Positions 33,873-40,806 of a stretch of DNA of 64,000 nt are shown piece after piece (within the stretch, counting starts at the first letter, position 1; every line of letters begins with the position of its first letter). Below the pieces are notes generated by a model, which ran no database searches, was not told the DNA's origin, and worked only from the letters and a program-made list of their open reading frames with translations. The stretch comes from Embleya sp049739465 (lineage in GTDB: Bacteria; Actinomycetota; Actinomycetes; Streptomycetales; Streptomycetaceae): positions 186,001 through 250,000 of the forward strand of contig NZ_JBMHHY010000002.1 in NCBI RefSeq assembly GCF_049739465.1, written 5' to 3'. Both the position numbers and the translations under genes were made by a program.

Positions 33873-33906
33873 GCCCCGCCACCCTCGCTGGGGAAGATGG
33901 CGGGGC
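33873..33906. repeat. Hairpin repeat element, copy 1
   Basis: GCCCCGCCA (33873-33881) and TGGCGGGGC (33898-33906) flank a 16-base loop. Stem and loop recur at 37448-37481 with very few differences, which is more than two independent terminators would be expected to share. Confidence 0.7.
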
Positions 33907-33910
33907 GGAG

Positions 33911-34010
33911 GCGCGGGGACCCCCTTCGGTGGAGGGCGGAAGCCGTCGATGCCGATCACGTTGCCGAACGGATCGGGGATTCCGTGCGACCTTGCGGCCG
34001 GTACCGCAGT
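33911..34010 (-). pseudogene. 3' fragment of a duplicated VOC gene
   Basis: About 95 bases closely match the 3' end and downstream flank of the VOC gene at 31954-32050, in the same orientation. The shared block includes the codons for TDPFGNVIGIDGF with one Thr-to-Pro change, and the stop codon is lost. Sequence upstream of the match does not resemble the rest of the VOC gene, so only the tail survives. Confidence 0.85.
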
Positions 34011-34081
34011 CCGTCCGCTACGACCGGCCCATCAGTGGGATCGCCGAGCACGCCGAGCGGTTCCGGCGGCGCTGACCAGGT

Positions 34082-34921
34082 TCAGCGGAACGCGGCGATA
34101 TTGCGGGCGGCCCAGTCCGCGAACGAGCGCGGGGCGCGGCCGAGGACCCGCTGGACGTCCGGGCTGACGCGCAGTTCGGCCGGGTTCGGGGCACCGAGGA
34201 TGTCCAGGGTGTCGTCGGCGAGTTCGGCCGGCATGCTCCGGGCCATGCCGGCCTTGGCCTCGTCGCGGGTGAGCTCGTGGAACCGCACCGGCGAGCCCAG
34301 CGCGGCGGCGATGGCCTGCGCCTGCCCGCGCGGCGTGATCACCGCCGGGCCGGTCAGCTCGTACACGCTGCCGGTGTGCCGGTCGTCCAGCAGGCAGGCC
34401 GCCGCGACCTCGGCGATGTCCGCCGGGTCGATGATCGGCACCCCGACATCGCCGAAGGGAGCGGCGACGACCTGCTCCGCCCGGATGGACTCGGCCCACC
34501 ACAGAGCGTTGGAGGCGAAGCCGCCCGGCCGCAGGATGGCCCACTCCAGGCCGGACTCCCGCAGCACGTCCTCCAGGGCGCGCATCGCGATCCGCGTCGC
34601 GCCGAAGGGCCTGGTCGCCACGCCCAGTGTGGAGAGCAGGACGACCCGGCGGACCCCACACGCCGCAGCCTGGCCGATGATGTCGGCCGGGTTGGCTCCG
34701 GCGGCGTGCAGATCGCCGGACAGCAGCAGGAAAAGCGCATCCGCCCCGGTCAGCGCGGGTTCGAGGGAGACCGGCTCGGCCAGGTCGGCCACCACGTGGC
34801 GGACGCCGTCCGGCACCGCCGCCGCGTGGCGCGACACCGCCGTCACCTTCCGGCCCGCCTCGGCCAGTGCCTGGGTCAACGGCCGGCCCACATTTCCGGT
34901 AGCCCCGGTTACCACGATCAT
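34082..34921 (-). CDS. NmrA/SDR-type NAD(P)H-binding protein
   Basis: A 279-residue atypical short-chain dehydrogenase: VVTGATGNVGRPL is the N-terminal dinucleotide motif and ILRPGGFASNALWWAESI marks the NmrA-like substrate region. The classical YxxxK catalytic pair is absent, so it may sense NADP(H) or act as a quinone/azo reductase relative. The ATG at 34921 follows AAGGAG. It is divergent from an HxlR regulator with 91 bases between the starts, a common pairing in streptomycetes, which suggests that HxlR controls it. Confidence 0.87.
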   Translation of the reverse strand: MIVVTGATGNVGRPLTQALAEAGRKVTAVSRHAAAVPDGVRHVVADLAEPVSLEPALTGADALFLLLSGDLHAAGANPADIIGQAAACGVRRVVLLSTLGVATRPFGATRIAMRALEDVLRESGLEWAILRPGGFASNALWWAESIRAEQVVAAPFGDVGVPIIDPADIAEVAAACLLDDRHTGSVYELTGPAVITPRGQAQAIAAALGSPVRFHELTRDEAKAGMARSMPAELADDTLDILGAPNPAELRVSPDVQRVLGRAPRSFADWAARNIAAFR

Positions 34922-34970
34922 GTGCTGCTCCTTGTCAGATGTTCTATGTGGCCTTGACGGTAGGAGCCGG

Positions 34971-35005
34971 GCTAACTCTTGGTAAGGACATACCTCGGGG
35001 TAAGC
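34971..35005. promoter_or_regulatory. Candidate HxlR operator in the divergent promoter
   Basis: GGTA-N6-TACC (34981-34994) is an inverted repeat within the array CTTGGTAAG ... CGGGGTAAG, whose GGTAAG halves repeat every 20-21 bases. It lies between the NmrA-like and HxlR starts. Confidence 0.5.
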
Positions 35006-35012
35006 TCATCAC

Positions 35013-35384
35013 GTGACGGGAAGCGCGCAGCACACACGGGCCGAGGCAGCGGAGCCGTATGAGGTGTTTCACACCGACTGCCCCGCGCGCGACGTGGTCG
35101 ACCATGTGACCAGCAGGTGGGGCGTCTGGGTGTTGATCTCCTTGCGGAACAAGGACCTTCGGTTCTTCGAGCTGCGCGAGAGCATCCGGGGCATCAGCGA
35201 GAAGATGCTCGCCCAGACCCTGCGCGCGCTGGTCCAGGACGGCCTGGTCTGGCGAGAGGTCGAGCCGACGACGCCACCCCAGGTCACCTACGGACTGACC
35301 GAGTTCGGCCGGGACATCGGCGAACCGCTGTCGGAACTCTTCGACCGGATTACGCAGCGACTCTCGCCAAGCAACGCGGGATAG
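35013..35384 (+). CDS. HxlR family transcriptional regulator
   Basis: A 123-residue winged-helix regulator: CPARDVVDHVTSRWGVWVLISL at the N-terminus, with the HxlR-type Cys, then RFFELRESIRGISEKMLAQTLRALVQDGLVWREV (recognition helix and wing) and a C-terminal dimer helix. Cys in this position senses reactive electrophiles in several HxlR members. The start is GTG at 35013. It is divergent from the NmrA-like gene and probably represses it and itself. Confidence 0.92.
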   Translation: MTGSAQHTRAEAAEPYEVFHTDCPARDVVDHVTSRWGVWVLISLRNKDLRFFELRESIRGISEKMLAQTLRALVQDGLVWREVEPTTPPQVTYGLTEFGRDIGEPLSELFDRITQRLSPSNAG

Positions 35385-35633
35385 CACGGTAGCGGCCGAC
35401 CCCGAAACCGCAGCCGGCGTGACCGAACACCCCACGCCCCGAGGTCCTGGTCCGCCGGGAGGAGAACTTGAGCCACGCTCGGCTCGCGCCAAGGCGGCCG
35501 ATGCTGTGCGCCGACGGGCCAGTGACGTCCGGGCCGAGCAACCGGCAACTGTCCGACGGAAGCGACCAGTTGGTCCCCCAGCGCCACGCACTCGCCGTCT
35601 GACACGCCGGTTCATGGGAGGTCGGCCTCCGAC

Positions 35634-35783
35634 GAGTGCAATCGAGTCCTCCACCGGCAGGGCCGCCGCGCGGATGCGCTCGAACCCACCGGTGAAGGGT
35701 GCCGCACCGTCTCCTTCAACGTAGGAAGCTCCGCCGAGGTTCTCCAGCAGCACGACATCCGGCGTCGATCCGGGAAAGCCCAC
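35634..35783 (-). pseudogene. C-terminal remnant of a DUF5753 (Scr1-type) regulator
   Basis: A 50-residue stretch on the minus strand resembles the end of DUF5753 regulators: PDVVLLENLGGASYVEGDG, then FERIRAAALPVEDSIAL. No helix-turn-helix precedes it in any frame and the frame continues past the normal end into unrelated sequence. It is probably the remains of a second copy of the regulator at 38020-38877. The surrounding 35385-35876 holds nothing else that I can support. Confidence 0.65.
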
Positions 35784-35876
35784 CAGGGCGCATCCGGGTT
35801 TTGCGGAATCCCGGGTGGGTCGCGTGCCGACTGCCTCGGGTCAGAAGCGGAACCAGCCCCCAATGAAGGGCGGGTA

Positions 35877-36266
35877 TCAAGGGCGCAGCGACCGTTGAGC
35901 GGTGGCCAGCGTTACCTCGATGTCGTCGCTCCAAGAACAGACCTCCAGCCACGACAGGTAGCCACCCTGCGCGAAGACCAGGACCTCGCCGGGACACTCT
36001 CCATCCTCCGTAAAGATCAGGGCCTCGGCCGCCACCACGGTGCTCGGCCCAGACGGCGCCGGCTCCACCGCTTCCGTGTCGAGATCGAAGTATGCGGTGC
36101 CGCAACCACACGTGCAGCGTTCTCGCACACGAATGTGCGGCACCTGCCGGCGAAGTGCGACGTGAACGGGATCCTCCTCGCCGAGGAGGGCCTCCAGCAC
36201 GAAGGCCACATCACCGGGCAGCGTCTCCGTCACGTCGTCACCGTATCCCCTGCCCAGATGTTCCAT
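35877..36266 (-). CDS. Hypothetical protein with a CxCxC motif
   Basis: A 129-residue acidic protein I do not recognise. Residues 45-60 contain RERCTCGCGTAYFDLD, a cluster of three cysteines spaced as CxCxC that could bind a metal. The C-terminal half (EVLVFAQGGYLSWLEVCSW) is typical of many small streptomycete hypotheticals. The ATG at 36266 is a reasonable start. It lies at the left end of the DUF397/DUF5753 island on the same strand, so it may belong to that accessory segment. Confidence 0.65.
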   Translation of the reverse strand: MEHLGRGYGDDVTETLPGDVAFVLEALLGEEDPVHVALRRQVPHIRVRERCTCGCGTAYFDLDTEAVEPAPSGPSTVVAAEALIFTEDGECPGEVLVFAQGGYLSWLEVCSWSDDIEVTLATAQRSLRP

Positions 36267-36406
36267 GTGCGGCCCAAGGTGCTGATGGGACCGGGCCGGT
36301 GGAGGTTCGACGAACGAACCTCGGTTCGGCGGTCAGCCGAGAATCCCGGCAATTCGGATGAGAACGAGTGGGAATCCGCCAGTTGCACTGCGACAGGACA
36401 CCAAGC

Positions 36407-36589
36407 TCAGACGTCGAGCCGCAGCGCGCCGGTAAGGGACGACCACGACACGTGAGAGAACGTCAGATACCCAAGGCCCGGATCCTTGCCGTCTCGCACC
36501 GGGACAACCGCATAGCCATCGACAATCTCGACGCAGTTCCCTTGGTCGCCGCTATGAGCGGACTTACGCCATGCCATGGTCCGAGTCAC
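36407..36589 (-). CDS. DUF397 protein, copy A
   Basis: A 60-residue member of DUF397, a family of small proteins usually encoded next to XRE-DUF5753 regulators (BldB/WhiJ-type loci). It has the standard motifs WRKSAHSGDQGNCVEI, VPVRDGKDP and a C-terminal FSHVSWSSLTGAL. The start is GTG at 36589 with GGGAG upstream. Its GTG overlaps the stop of copy B by four bases (GTGA), so the two are translated together. The array as a whole lies downstream of the XRE regulator. Confidence 0.88.
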   Translation of the reverse strand: MTRTMAWRKSAHSGDQGNCVEIVDGYAVVPVRDGKDPGLGYLTFSHVSWSSLTGALRLDV

Positions 36590-36825
36590 TCTTCGCTCCC
36601 TTCGTTCCGAACCGCTCGGAACTGACTTGTCCGAGGCCAGTGTCGCGCCGAGTCTGTGAGTGCGCGCCACGAGATGGGAGGAATGACTATGAAACCTCGC
36701 GCCCGATCCTTGCTGTCCCGCACGGCGGTAACAGCACTCCCGATCGGGGCTACTTCAACACAGCTGCTTTCGGCGTTGGTGTAGGTCGATGTGCGCCAAG
36801 TCCACGAACTTTGAGGAAGTTCCAT
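36586..36825 (-). CDS. DUF397 protein, copy B
   Basis: A 79-residue DUF397 protein, longer than its neighbours because it has a basic C-terminal extension after SWRALTDSA. The core is complete: WRTSTYTNAESSCVEV, VRDSKD, IVIPPISW. The ATG at 36825 has GGGAGAGGCG immediately upstream. It lies upstream of copy A in a four-base overlap, so these two form a coupled pair. It is the most divergent of the five copies. Confidence 0.85.
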   Translation of the reverse strand: MELPQSSWTWRTSTYTNAESSCVEVAPIGSAVTAVRDSKDRARGFIVIPPISWRALTDSARHWPRTSQFRAVRNEGSEE

Positions 36826-36873
36826 CGCCTCTCCCGAACAGGATTGACCGCGCCCCCAGTTCGCTGGGTGGGG

Positions 36874-37053
36874 TCAGCCTCGGAGCGCGCCGATGAGCAC
36901 CGTCCACGCTGCCGAGCCGATCACCAAGTAGCCGGCGCTCGGGTCCTTACTGTCGCGGACGGGAACGATGCCCAGGAAGCCGTCGGCCACTTCGATACAG
37001 TCGCCTTGATCTCCGCTGTGGGAGGACTTGCGCCATGCGATGGTCCGAGCCAC
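36874..37053 (-). CDS. DUF397 protein, copy C
   Basis: A 59-residue DUF397 protein: AWRKSSHSGDQGDCIEVADG, then VPVRDSKDPSAGYLVIG and AAWTVLIGALRG. It is closely related to copy E (37829-38023), and the similarity extends into the downstream flank (TTCGCTGGGTGGGGTCAGCC here against TTCGCCGGGTGTGGTCAGCC there), so the pair arose by local duplication. The start is GTG at 37053 with AAGGGATC upstream. Confidence 0.85.
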   Translation of the reverse strand: MARTIAWRKSSHSGDQGDCIEVADGFLGIVPVRDSKDPSAGYLVIGSAAWTVLIGALRG

Positions 37054-37493
37054 CTTCGATCCCTTCGTTCCGAGTTGCTTGGAACGCTGCCGACAACCGC
37101 TCTCGCATCTGACTCTCGCTTCGCAACCTACCCACGGCCGGCAGTTGTCAGCCCTCGCCGCTTGATCATCGGTGTCGCAACCGCGTGCCCGGTCAGACGT
37201 GGATCATGTAGCCCAAGATCGTCCGATCCGCTGACTGGACGATCGGGCACACAGCCTCAAGCACATATCCGCCGCCGTCAGCATGTGGCAGGTGATTCCG
37301 GGCATCGGTACGGGCGACGAAATGCAAAGCACCTTGCCCTAGTTGGACATGGGCAACCTGGCGGTCAGCACCTCGATCACCTGCATCACATCCTGCGCAC
37401 GCCTCGCGTGGATCGTTCGAACCTCACTGAACACAGAGCTCGCGAAAGCCCCGCCACCCTCGCTCGGGAAGATGACGGGGCATCCGGTGTGCG
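37054..37493. other. Stretch with a possible decayed minus-strand gene
   Basis: On the minus strand, one frame is open from about 37527 to 37339 (ending in MSN-stop) and another carries coding-like sequence ending in GGGYVLEAVCPIVQSAD and a stop at about 37198. Together they may be one frameshifted gene of unknown family. There is no ribosome binding site or convincing start. A hairpin repeat (37448-37481) lies inside. Confidence 0.4.
37448..37481. repeat. Hairpin repeat element, copy 2
   Basis: GCCCCGCCA (37448-37456) and TGACGGGGC (37473-37481) form the stem, with a loop nearly identical to copy 1 at 33873-33906. It follows the stop of DUF397 copy D on the minus strand and may serve as its terminator. 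Confidence 0.7.
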
Positions 37494-37694
37494 CTATGAG
37501 CCCAAAGCGGCTGTCAGGGCCGCCCAAGAGGAGGCGTCGACAACGAGGTGACCGACGCCTGGGTCCTTCGAGTCACGGACTGCCCGCGCACCAGACTTGA
37601 TCGACGCGGTTTCCACACAGTTGGCCCCGGAATCCGAGTAACTTGACTTGTACCAGTCCGAAACAATGTCCTGGTTCACAGTTCCCCTATTCAT
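37494..37694 (-). CDS. DUF397 protein, copy D
   Basis: A 66-residue DUF397 protein with an extended N-terminus, then WYKSSYSDSGANCVETASI, AVRDSKDPGVGHLVVD and SSWAALTAALGS. The ATG at 37694 has GAAGACGGA just before it. It sits between copies C and E on the same strand, separated from C by 440 bases that include a possible decayed gene. It is probably terminated by the hairpin at 37448-37481. Confidence 0.87.
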   Translation of the reverse strand: MNRGTVNQDIVSDWYKSSYSDSGANCVETASIKSGARAVRDSKDPGVGHLVVDASSWAALTAALGS

Positions 37695-37828
37695 TCCGTC
37701 TTCGCTGTCATGAAACTTGCGGAGTCTTGGGTACTGAGAGCGCCGTGCGCAGCGTTGTCATACTTGATGTTCGTTTGCCGCAATCCGCCTGAACGGGGCA
37801 GACAGGGCTTCCGGTTCGCCGGGTGTGG

Positions 37829-38023
37829 TCAGCCCCGGAGCGCAGCAGTGAGTGTCGTCCACGCTGCCGCACCGATCATCAAGTGGCCGACGCTCGGGTC
37901 TTTGCTGTCGCGGACGGGAACGATGCCCCGGAAGGCGTCGGCCACTTCGACGCAGTCGCCTTGGGCTCCGCTGTACGTGCTCTTCCGCCACACGAAGGGA
38001 TATTCGTTCTCGTTGTGCGTCAC
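37829..38023 (-). CDS. DUF397 protein, copy E (coupled to the XRE regulator)
   Basis: A 64-residue DUF397 protein: FVWRKSTYSGAQGDCVEVAD, then VPVRDSKDPSVGHLMIG and AAWTTLTAALRG. Its ATG overlaps the stop of the XRE-DUF5753 gene by four bases (ATGA), the standard arrangement for this gene pair, so copy E is the natural partner of that regulator. In BldB/WhiJ-type loci such small proteins modulate the DNA-binding partner and influence development or antibiotic production. Confidence 0.92.
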   Translation of the reverse strand: MTHNENEYPFVWRKSTYSGAQGDCVEVADAFRGIVPVRDSKDPSVGHLMIGAAAWTTLTAALRG

Positions 38024-38877
38024 GTCATGTCCTTAACGATCTCAAGTGCCAGGTCTCGAGACTGCTCCACGTCTGATGCCGACGCACGAAGCAAGTCGAA
38101 GGCGTGGCCGTACGTCGTCAGATCATCGTCTCTTTCGAGGTAGAGACTACTCGTCGGCCCTTCGAGGTACACCAGGTCGAGATCCCCCTTGACCGGGAAC
38201 TCCAAGTGCACGAACGACCCCAGTAACCCGGCGTGTGCGCCCGCTGAATACGTCAACGCTTGGAACGTGACGTGTGGTTGCTCGGCGGCTTCGAGTAGGC
38301 GGTTCAACTGCTTCCGCATGGTCGCCGACCCGCCCACCTTTCGGCGTAGCGCCGACTCATCAAGGATGCACCAGAGCTTGAGAGGGTCCTCCCGGTTGAA
38401 CGCGGCACTTTGCCGCTGGATGCGGACATCGACGAGCGCGTTCACTTCGGCAGCCGTCAAGGCTGGTTCCAACGCCCGGGTAACTGCTCGCGCGTAATCC
38501 GGCGTCTGTAGCAACCCAGGGATGAGCGACTGTTGGAAGCTACGGGCCGAGACTGCCTCGGCTTCGAACACGATGAAGTTCGAATACCGCTGCGTCAGTA
38601 CGTCGTTGTACGGCGTCCACCACACACGCACCTTGGAGTTCTTCGCCAGATCCGCCAACCCTTCGCGGACGTCATGGTCGTCGACTCCGTATACATCGAG
38701 CAGCCGCGTCAGTTCGGTCGGGCGGACGCCGGAGCGCCCGCCTTCGAGGCGGGACATCTTCGTCGGGTGCCAACCCATCCGGGTGGAAGCGTCCTCGGAT
38801 GTCAGGTCGCGCCCCTCCCGAAGCTTGCGCAACTCCAAGCCAAGCATGCGGCGGCGCACGGTTGGGATCGCAGCCAT
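38020..38877 (-). CDS. XRE family regulator with DUF5753 domain (WhiJ/Scr1-like)
   Basis: A 285-residue regulator. The N-terminal Cro/CI helix-turn-helix (about 10-70) has LGLELRKLREGRDLTSEDAS and TKMSRLEGGRSGVRPTEL. The DUF5753 domain (about 90-280) has YSNFIVFEAEAVSARSF, SLIPGLLQTPDYARAV and LVYLEGPTSSLYLE. This family is often described as WhiJ-like or as antitoxin-like Scr1 type. The ATG at 38877 has GAAAGGGG upstream. It heads the minus-strand DUF397 array and is divergent from an operon of small hypothetical genes that it may control. Confidence 0.92.
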   Translation of the reverse strand: MAAIPTVRRRMLGLELRKLREGRDLTSEDASTRMGWHPTKMSRLEGGRSGVRPTELTRLLDVYGVDDHDVREGLADLAKNSKVRVWWTPYNDVLTQRYSNFIVFEAEAVSARSFQQSLIPGLLQTPDYARAVTRALEPALTAAEVNALVDVRIQRQSAAFNREDPLKLWCILDESALRRKVGGSATMRKQLNRLLEAAEQPHVTFQALTYSAGAHAGLLGSFVHLEFPVKGDLDLVYLEGPTSSLYLERDDDLTTYGHAFDLLRASASDVEQSRDLALEIVKDMT

Positions 38878-39121
38878 GGTTACCCCTTTCGGCAGTCGTG
38901 CGCACAGTGTGGCGTGGCCTGGTTACCCGGCGCATGATTTCTCAGAAGTGCAACCTCACTTTGATGAAGCGGCTTGCATGATGGCTGGATCTGGAGCACG
39001 CTAACTGATAGCAACTCCCCTTTCACGGCGTGTTGTCACACGTGTCAGGTGTGTCCGCTTCGTCTGCGTTCGGTCGCCCTGGGAGTTGCCCCGGTACTCG
39101 TGCGAGTGAAGGGAACAGCAC
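38878..39121. promoter_or_regulatory. Divergent promoter region of the island
   Basis: This 244-base gap separates the XRE regulator from the plus-strand small-gene operon. It contains a CACACGTGT palindromic core (about 39038-39046) with GTGT/GACA flanks and is less GC-rich than its surroundings. No consensus promoter is clear enough to state. Confidence 0.45.
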
Positions 39122-39637
39122 GTGAAATTCAACGCGTTCGCGCCGAACCCCGAGGGTTGCCGGTTGCTGGACGCCCTCAAGACCCAACCTGAGCGCGGTA
39201 CCCGACCGGGCGTCCGAGTCGTCCCGGTGGCCGTCATCGACGGCATGGCCTACGCGCGGGTGCCGAGGCGGCGGGAATCAGAGCGCGGTCTGCCCGGTCG
39301 ACAGGCGACGGGCGAAGGGGGTGGGGCTCGACCTGGAAAGTGGACCCCACCCCCGGCGTGCCCCCAACAGAAAGGACACGTACCTACGATGACAGATCAA
39401 TTCGGGTGGACCCGATGCCGTTCGGCGCACGCTCCGGTGGTGGTGGATCGCGGCCAGCAGGACGAGCAGCTGACCCTGCTGGTTCGGACCTGGGTCGACG
39501 GGCCGGCTACCGGCACTTCCTCGGTCGCCTCGCCCCCGGCGCCGGTGCGGCGGCCCCGCCCGCTTCGGTGGTGGCGGGCCTGGCGGTTGTCGGTACGGTT
39601 TCGGGCGCTGCACCCGGGTGGACGGAGTACGCGGTGA
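39122..39637 (+). CDS. Hypothetical protein, first gene of the small overlapping operon
   Basis: A 171-residue frame from GTG 39122 (GAAGGGAA upstream). I do not recognise it. The N-terminal 60 residues look protein-like (MKFNAFAPNPEGCRLLDALK, RPGVRVVPVAVIDGMAYARV). The later part is Arg/Pro-rich. An internal ATG at 39389 with AGAAAGGA about 12 bases upstream could start a separate 82-residue protein in the same frame, so two products are possible. Its stop overlaps the next start by four bases (GTGA). Confidence 0.55.
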   Translation: MKFNAFAPNPEGCRLLDALKTQPERGTRPGVRVVPVAVIDGMAYARVPRRRESERGLPGRQATGEGGGARPGKWTPPPACPQQKGHVPTMTDQFGWTRCRSAHAPVVVDRGQQDEQLTLLVRTWVDGPATGTSSVASPPAPVRRPRPLRWWRAWRLSVRFRALHPGGRSTR

Positions 39638-40086
39638 CCACGCGGCAGCGGCTGTCGGGGAGTACGCAGGAGGACATCGACCGGGGCCGAGCGTTCTTCG
39701 AGCGGTATCGGCATGCGTGGTGTCGCGATGCGTACTCGGGTCGTGAGGGTGTGCTGATGGACGTGCAGGGCCGGGTGGTTCACCTGCGACTCCGGAGCGG
39801 GATCGAATTCGCCTGCCGGGTCGGGGACTTGGTGATTCTTCGGCCTCCGCCGCCGATCCTGCATCAGAGTGTTCGGTACGTCGGCAGGGAAGACATGTCC
39901 ACGCGGCCGGACGGCGTGCTCACGGAACTGTGCGCGGTGGACCAAGGCATGCTCGCGACCGTGCAACCCGCCGACGGGCCCGCATGGTTCGCGCTGTTGG
40001 CCGATCTTGAGCAAGTCGGTTGCCGCCTGGGCGCGGTGGCCGAGTGGGCGGAACCCCCGTTCCTGCCGGGTGAGGAGGCGGAGTGA
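39634..40086 (+). CDS. Hypothetical protein of the small overlapping operon
   Basis: A 150-residue protein I do not recognise. It begins TTRQRLSGSTQEDIDRGRAF and contains a likely beta-rich centre (EGVLMDVQGRVVHLRLRSGIEF, shortened here to EGVLMDVQGRVVHLRL) and a Trp-rich acidic end. The GTG at 39634 overlaps the previous stop and its own stop overlaps the next start (GTGA at 40083-40086), so all are translated as one unit. No membrane helices or signal peptide are visible. Confidence 0.68.
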   Translation: MTTRQRLSGSTQEDIDRGRAFFERYRHAWCRDAYSGREGVLMDVQGRVVHLRLRSGIEFACRVGDLVILRPPPPILHQSVRYVGREDMSTRPDGVLTELCAVDQGMLATVQPADGPAWFALLADLEQVGCRLGAVAEWAEPPFLPGEEAE

Positions 40087-40283
40087 CTGCGGACTTCCCT
40101 TTCACCGTTGGGGACTTCGTGCACACGTACCACTCCGACGGCGACCAGATCGGTTCGGGTCACGTCGTGTCCGTGGACGTAGTCGGCGGCGACGTCACGG
40201 TGGACCTGAGTGACGGGCGACGGGCCTCGTTCCCGATCGATCAGGTCGAAGCGGTACCAAGCTCGCGACGCCGTAACGCGTGA
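40083..40283 (+). CDS. Small beta-barrel-like hypothetical protein
   Basis: A 66-residue protein with alternating hydrophobic and polar residues and repeated short strands (FTVGDFVHTYHSDG, GSGHVVSVDVVGGDVTVDLS, RASFPIDQVEAV), suggestive of an SH3/KOW-type barrel. The family is not recognised with certainty. The GTG at 40083 overlaps the stop of the preceding gene by four bases. It is the last gene of the operon; a perfect hairpin at 40297-40330 follows. Confidence 0.68.
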   Translation: MTADFPFTVGDFVHTYHSDGDQIGSGHVVSVDVVGGDVTVDLSDGRRASFPIDQVEAVPSSRRRNA

Positions 40284-40296
40284 CGGCCGGACGCCC

Positions 40297-40330
40297 GGCC
40301 TCGGCCTTCGAACGCTCGAAGGCCGGGGCC
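40297..40330. terminator. Terminator hairpin of the small-gene operon
   Basis: A perfect 10-base stem, CGGCCTTCGA (40302-40311) with TCGAAGGCCG (40316-40325), extends to GGCC on both sides with one mismatch. A related CTTCG...CGAAG hairpin is found near 31413-31428. Confidence 0.7.
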
Positions 40331-40351
40331 CCAGCCGACCGGCGAACCGCC

Positions 40352-40510
40352 TCAGTCGGCCGGCGGCAAATACACGCGCCCGCCCGACGCCGCGAACTTC
40401 GCCGACTTGGCACGCACCCCCGCCTCGGCCACCCGGCTCCGGACGAGTTCGCCATCGGGGCTGTGGGCCGTGAGAGCCGGCACCAGAGCGGAACGGTCGA
40501 TAGCGATCAA
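40352..40510 (-). pseudogene. Truncated VapC toxin joined to a ThiC-like tail
   Basis: An uninterrupted 52-codon frame on the minus strand, starting at TTG 40510, which overlaps the antitoxin stop. The first 31 residues begin like a PIN-domain VapC (IAIDRSALVPALTAHS, then RVAEAG). The final 21 (VRAKSAKFAASGGRVYLPPAD, here as VRAKSAKFAA and GGRVYLPPAD) match the end of ThiC (QAKSEEFAAHGNRVYLPLAD) at about two thirds of positions. The rest of the PIN domain and its acidic residues are missing, so no active toxin is expected. Confidence 0.82.
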
Positions 40511-40737
40511 CGCCCTGCTCGTCCCTCGTCGATGGCAGCGACAATGTCGGTGGCACTGACGCGGGCGGCGGTCTCCCGGTTCAACCGCTCCATCATCTCC
40601 GCCATCGTGGACTTGGACGCTTCCCTTGCGATCAGGTCTCGCATGAATGCCTGGAGCGACTTGCCGGCCTGGGCGGCGCGGAACTTCAGGATCTGGATCT
40701 GATCGTCAGGGACATCCCGGATGGTAAGCGCTGTCAT
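40507..40737 (-). CDS. VapB/FitA-type antitoxin
   Basis: A 76-residue ribbon-helix-helix protein: ALTIRDVPDDQIQILKFRAA is the DNA-binding strand and helix, then KSLQAFMRDLIARE and a toxin-binding tail (TDIVAAIDEGRAGR). This is the FitA/VapB pattern that normally precedes a PIN toxin gene with a short overlap. Here the downstream toxin frame is broken (40352-40510), so the antitoxin is orphaned. It lies between that fragment and thiC. Confidence 0.85.
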   Translation of the reverse strand: MTALTIRDVPDDQIQILKFRAAQAGKSLQAFMRDLIAREASKSTMAEMMERLNRETAARVSATDIVAAIDEGRAGR

Positions 40738-40806
40738 ATCTGCACTCTGGCATCGGCATTACTGGCTGCAAAATGCAGAAACCGGGGCAGGTTGGTCCTG
40801 TCCAGC

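Larger units (their letters stand above)
33491..34081. other. Decayed intergenic stretch
   Basis: No intact gene is visible. It holds a hairpin repeat (33873-33906) and a fragment of a second VOC gene (33911-34010). Reading frames in the first 380 bases are open by GC bias but have no ribosome binding site or recognisable domain. A T-arm-like GGGTCGAATCCC at about 33784 lacks the rest of a tRNA. Confidence 0.6.
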
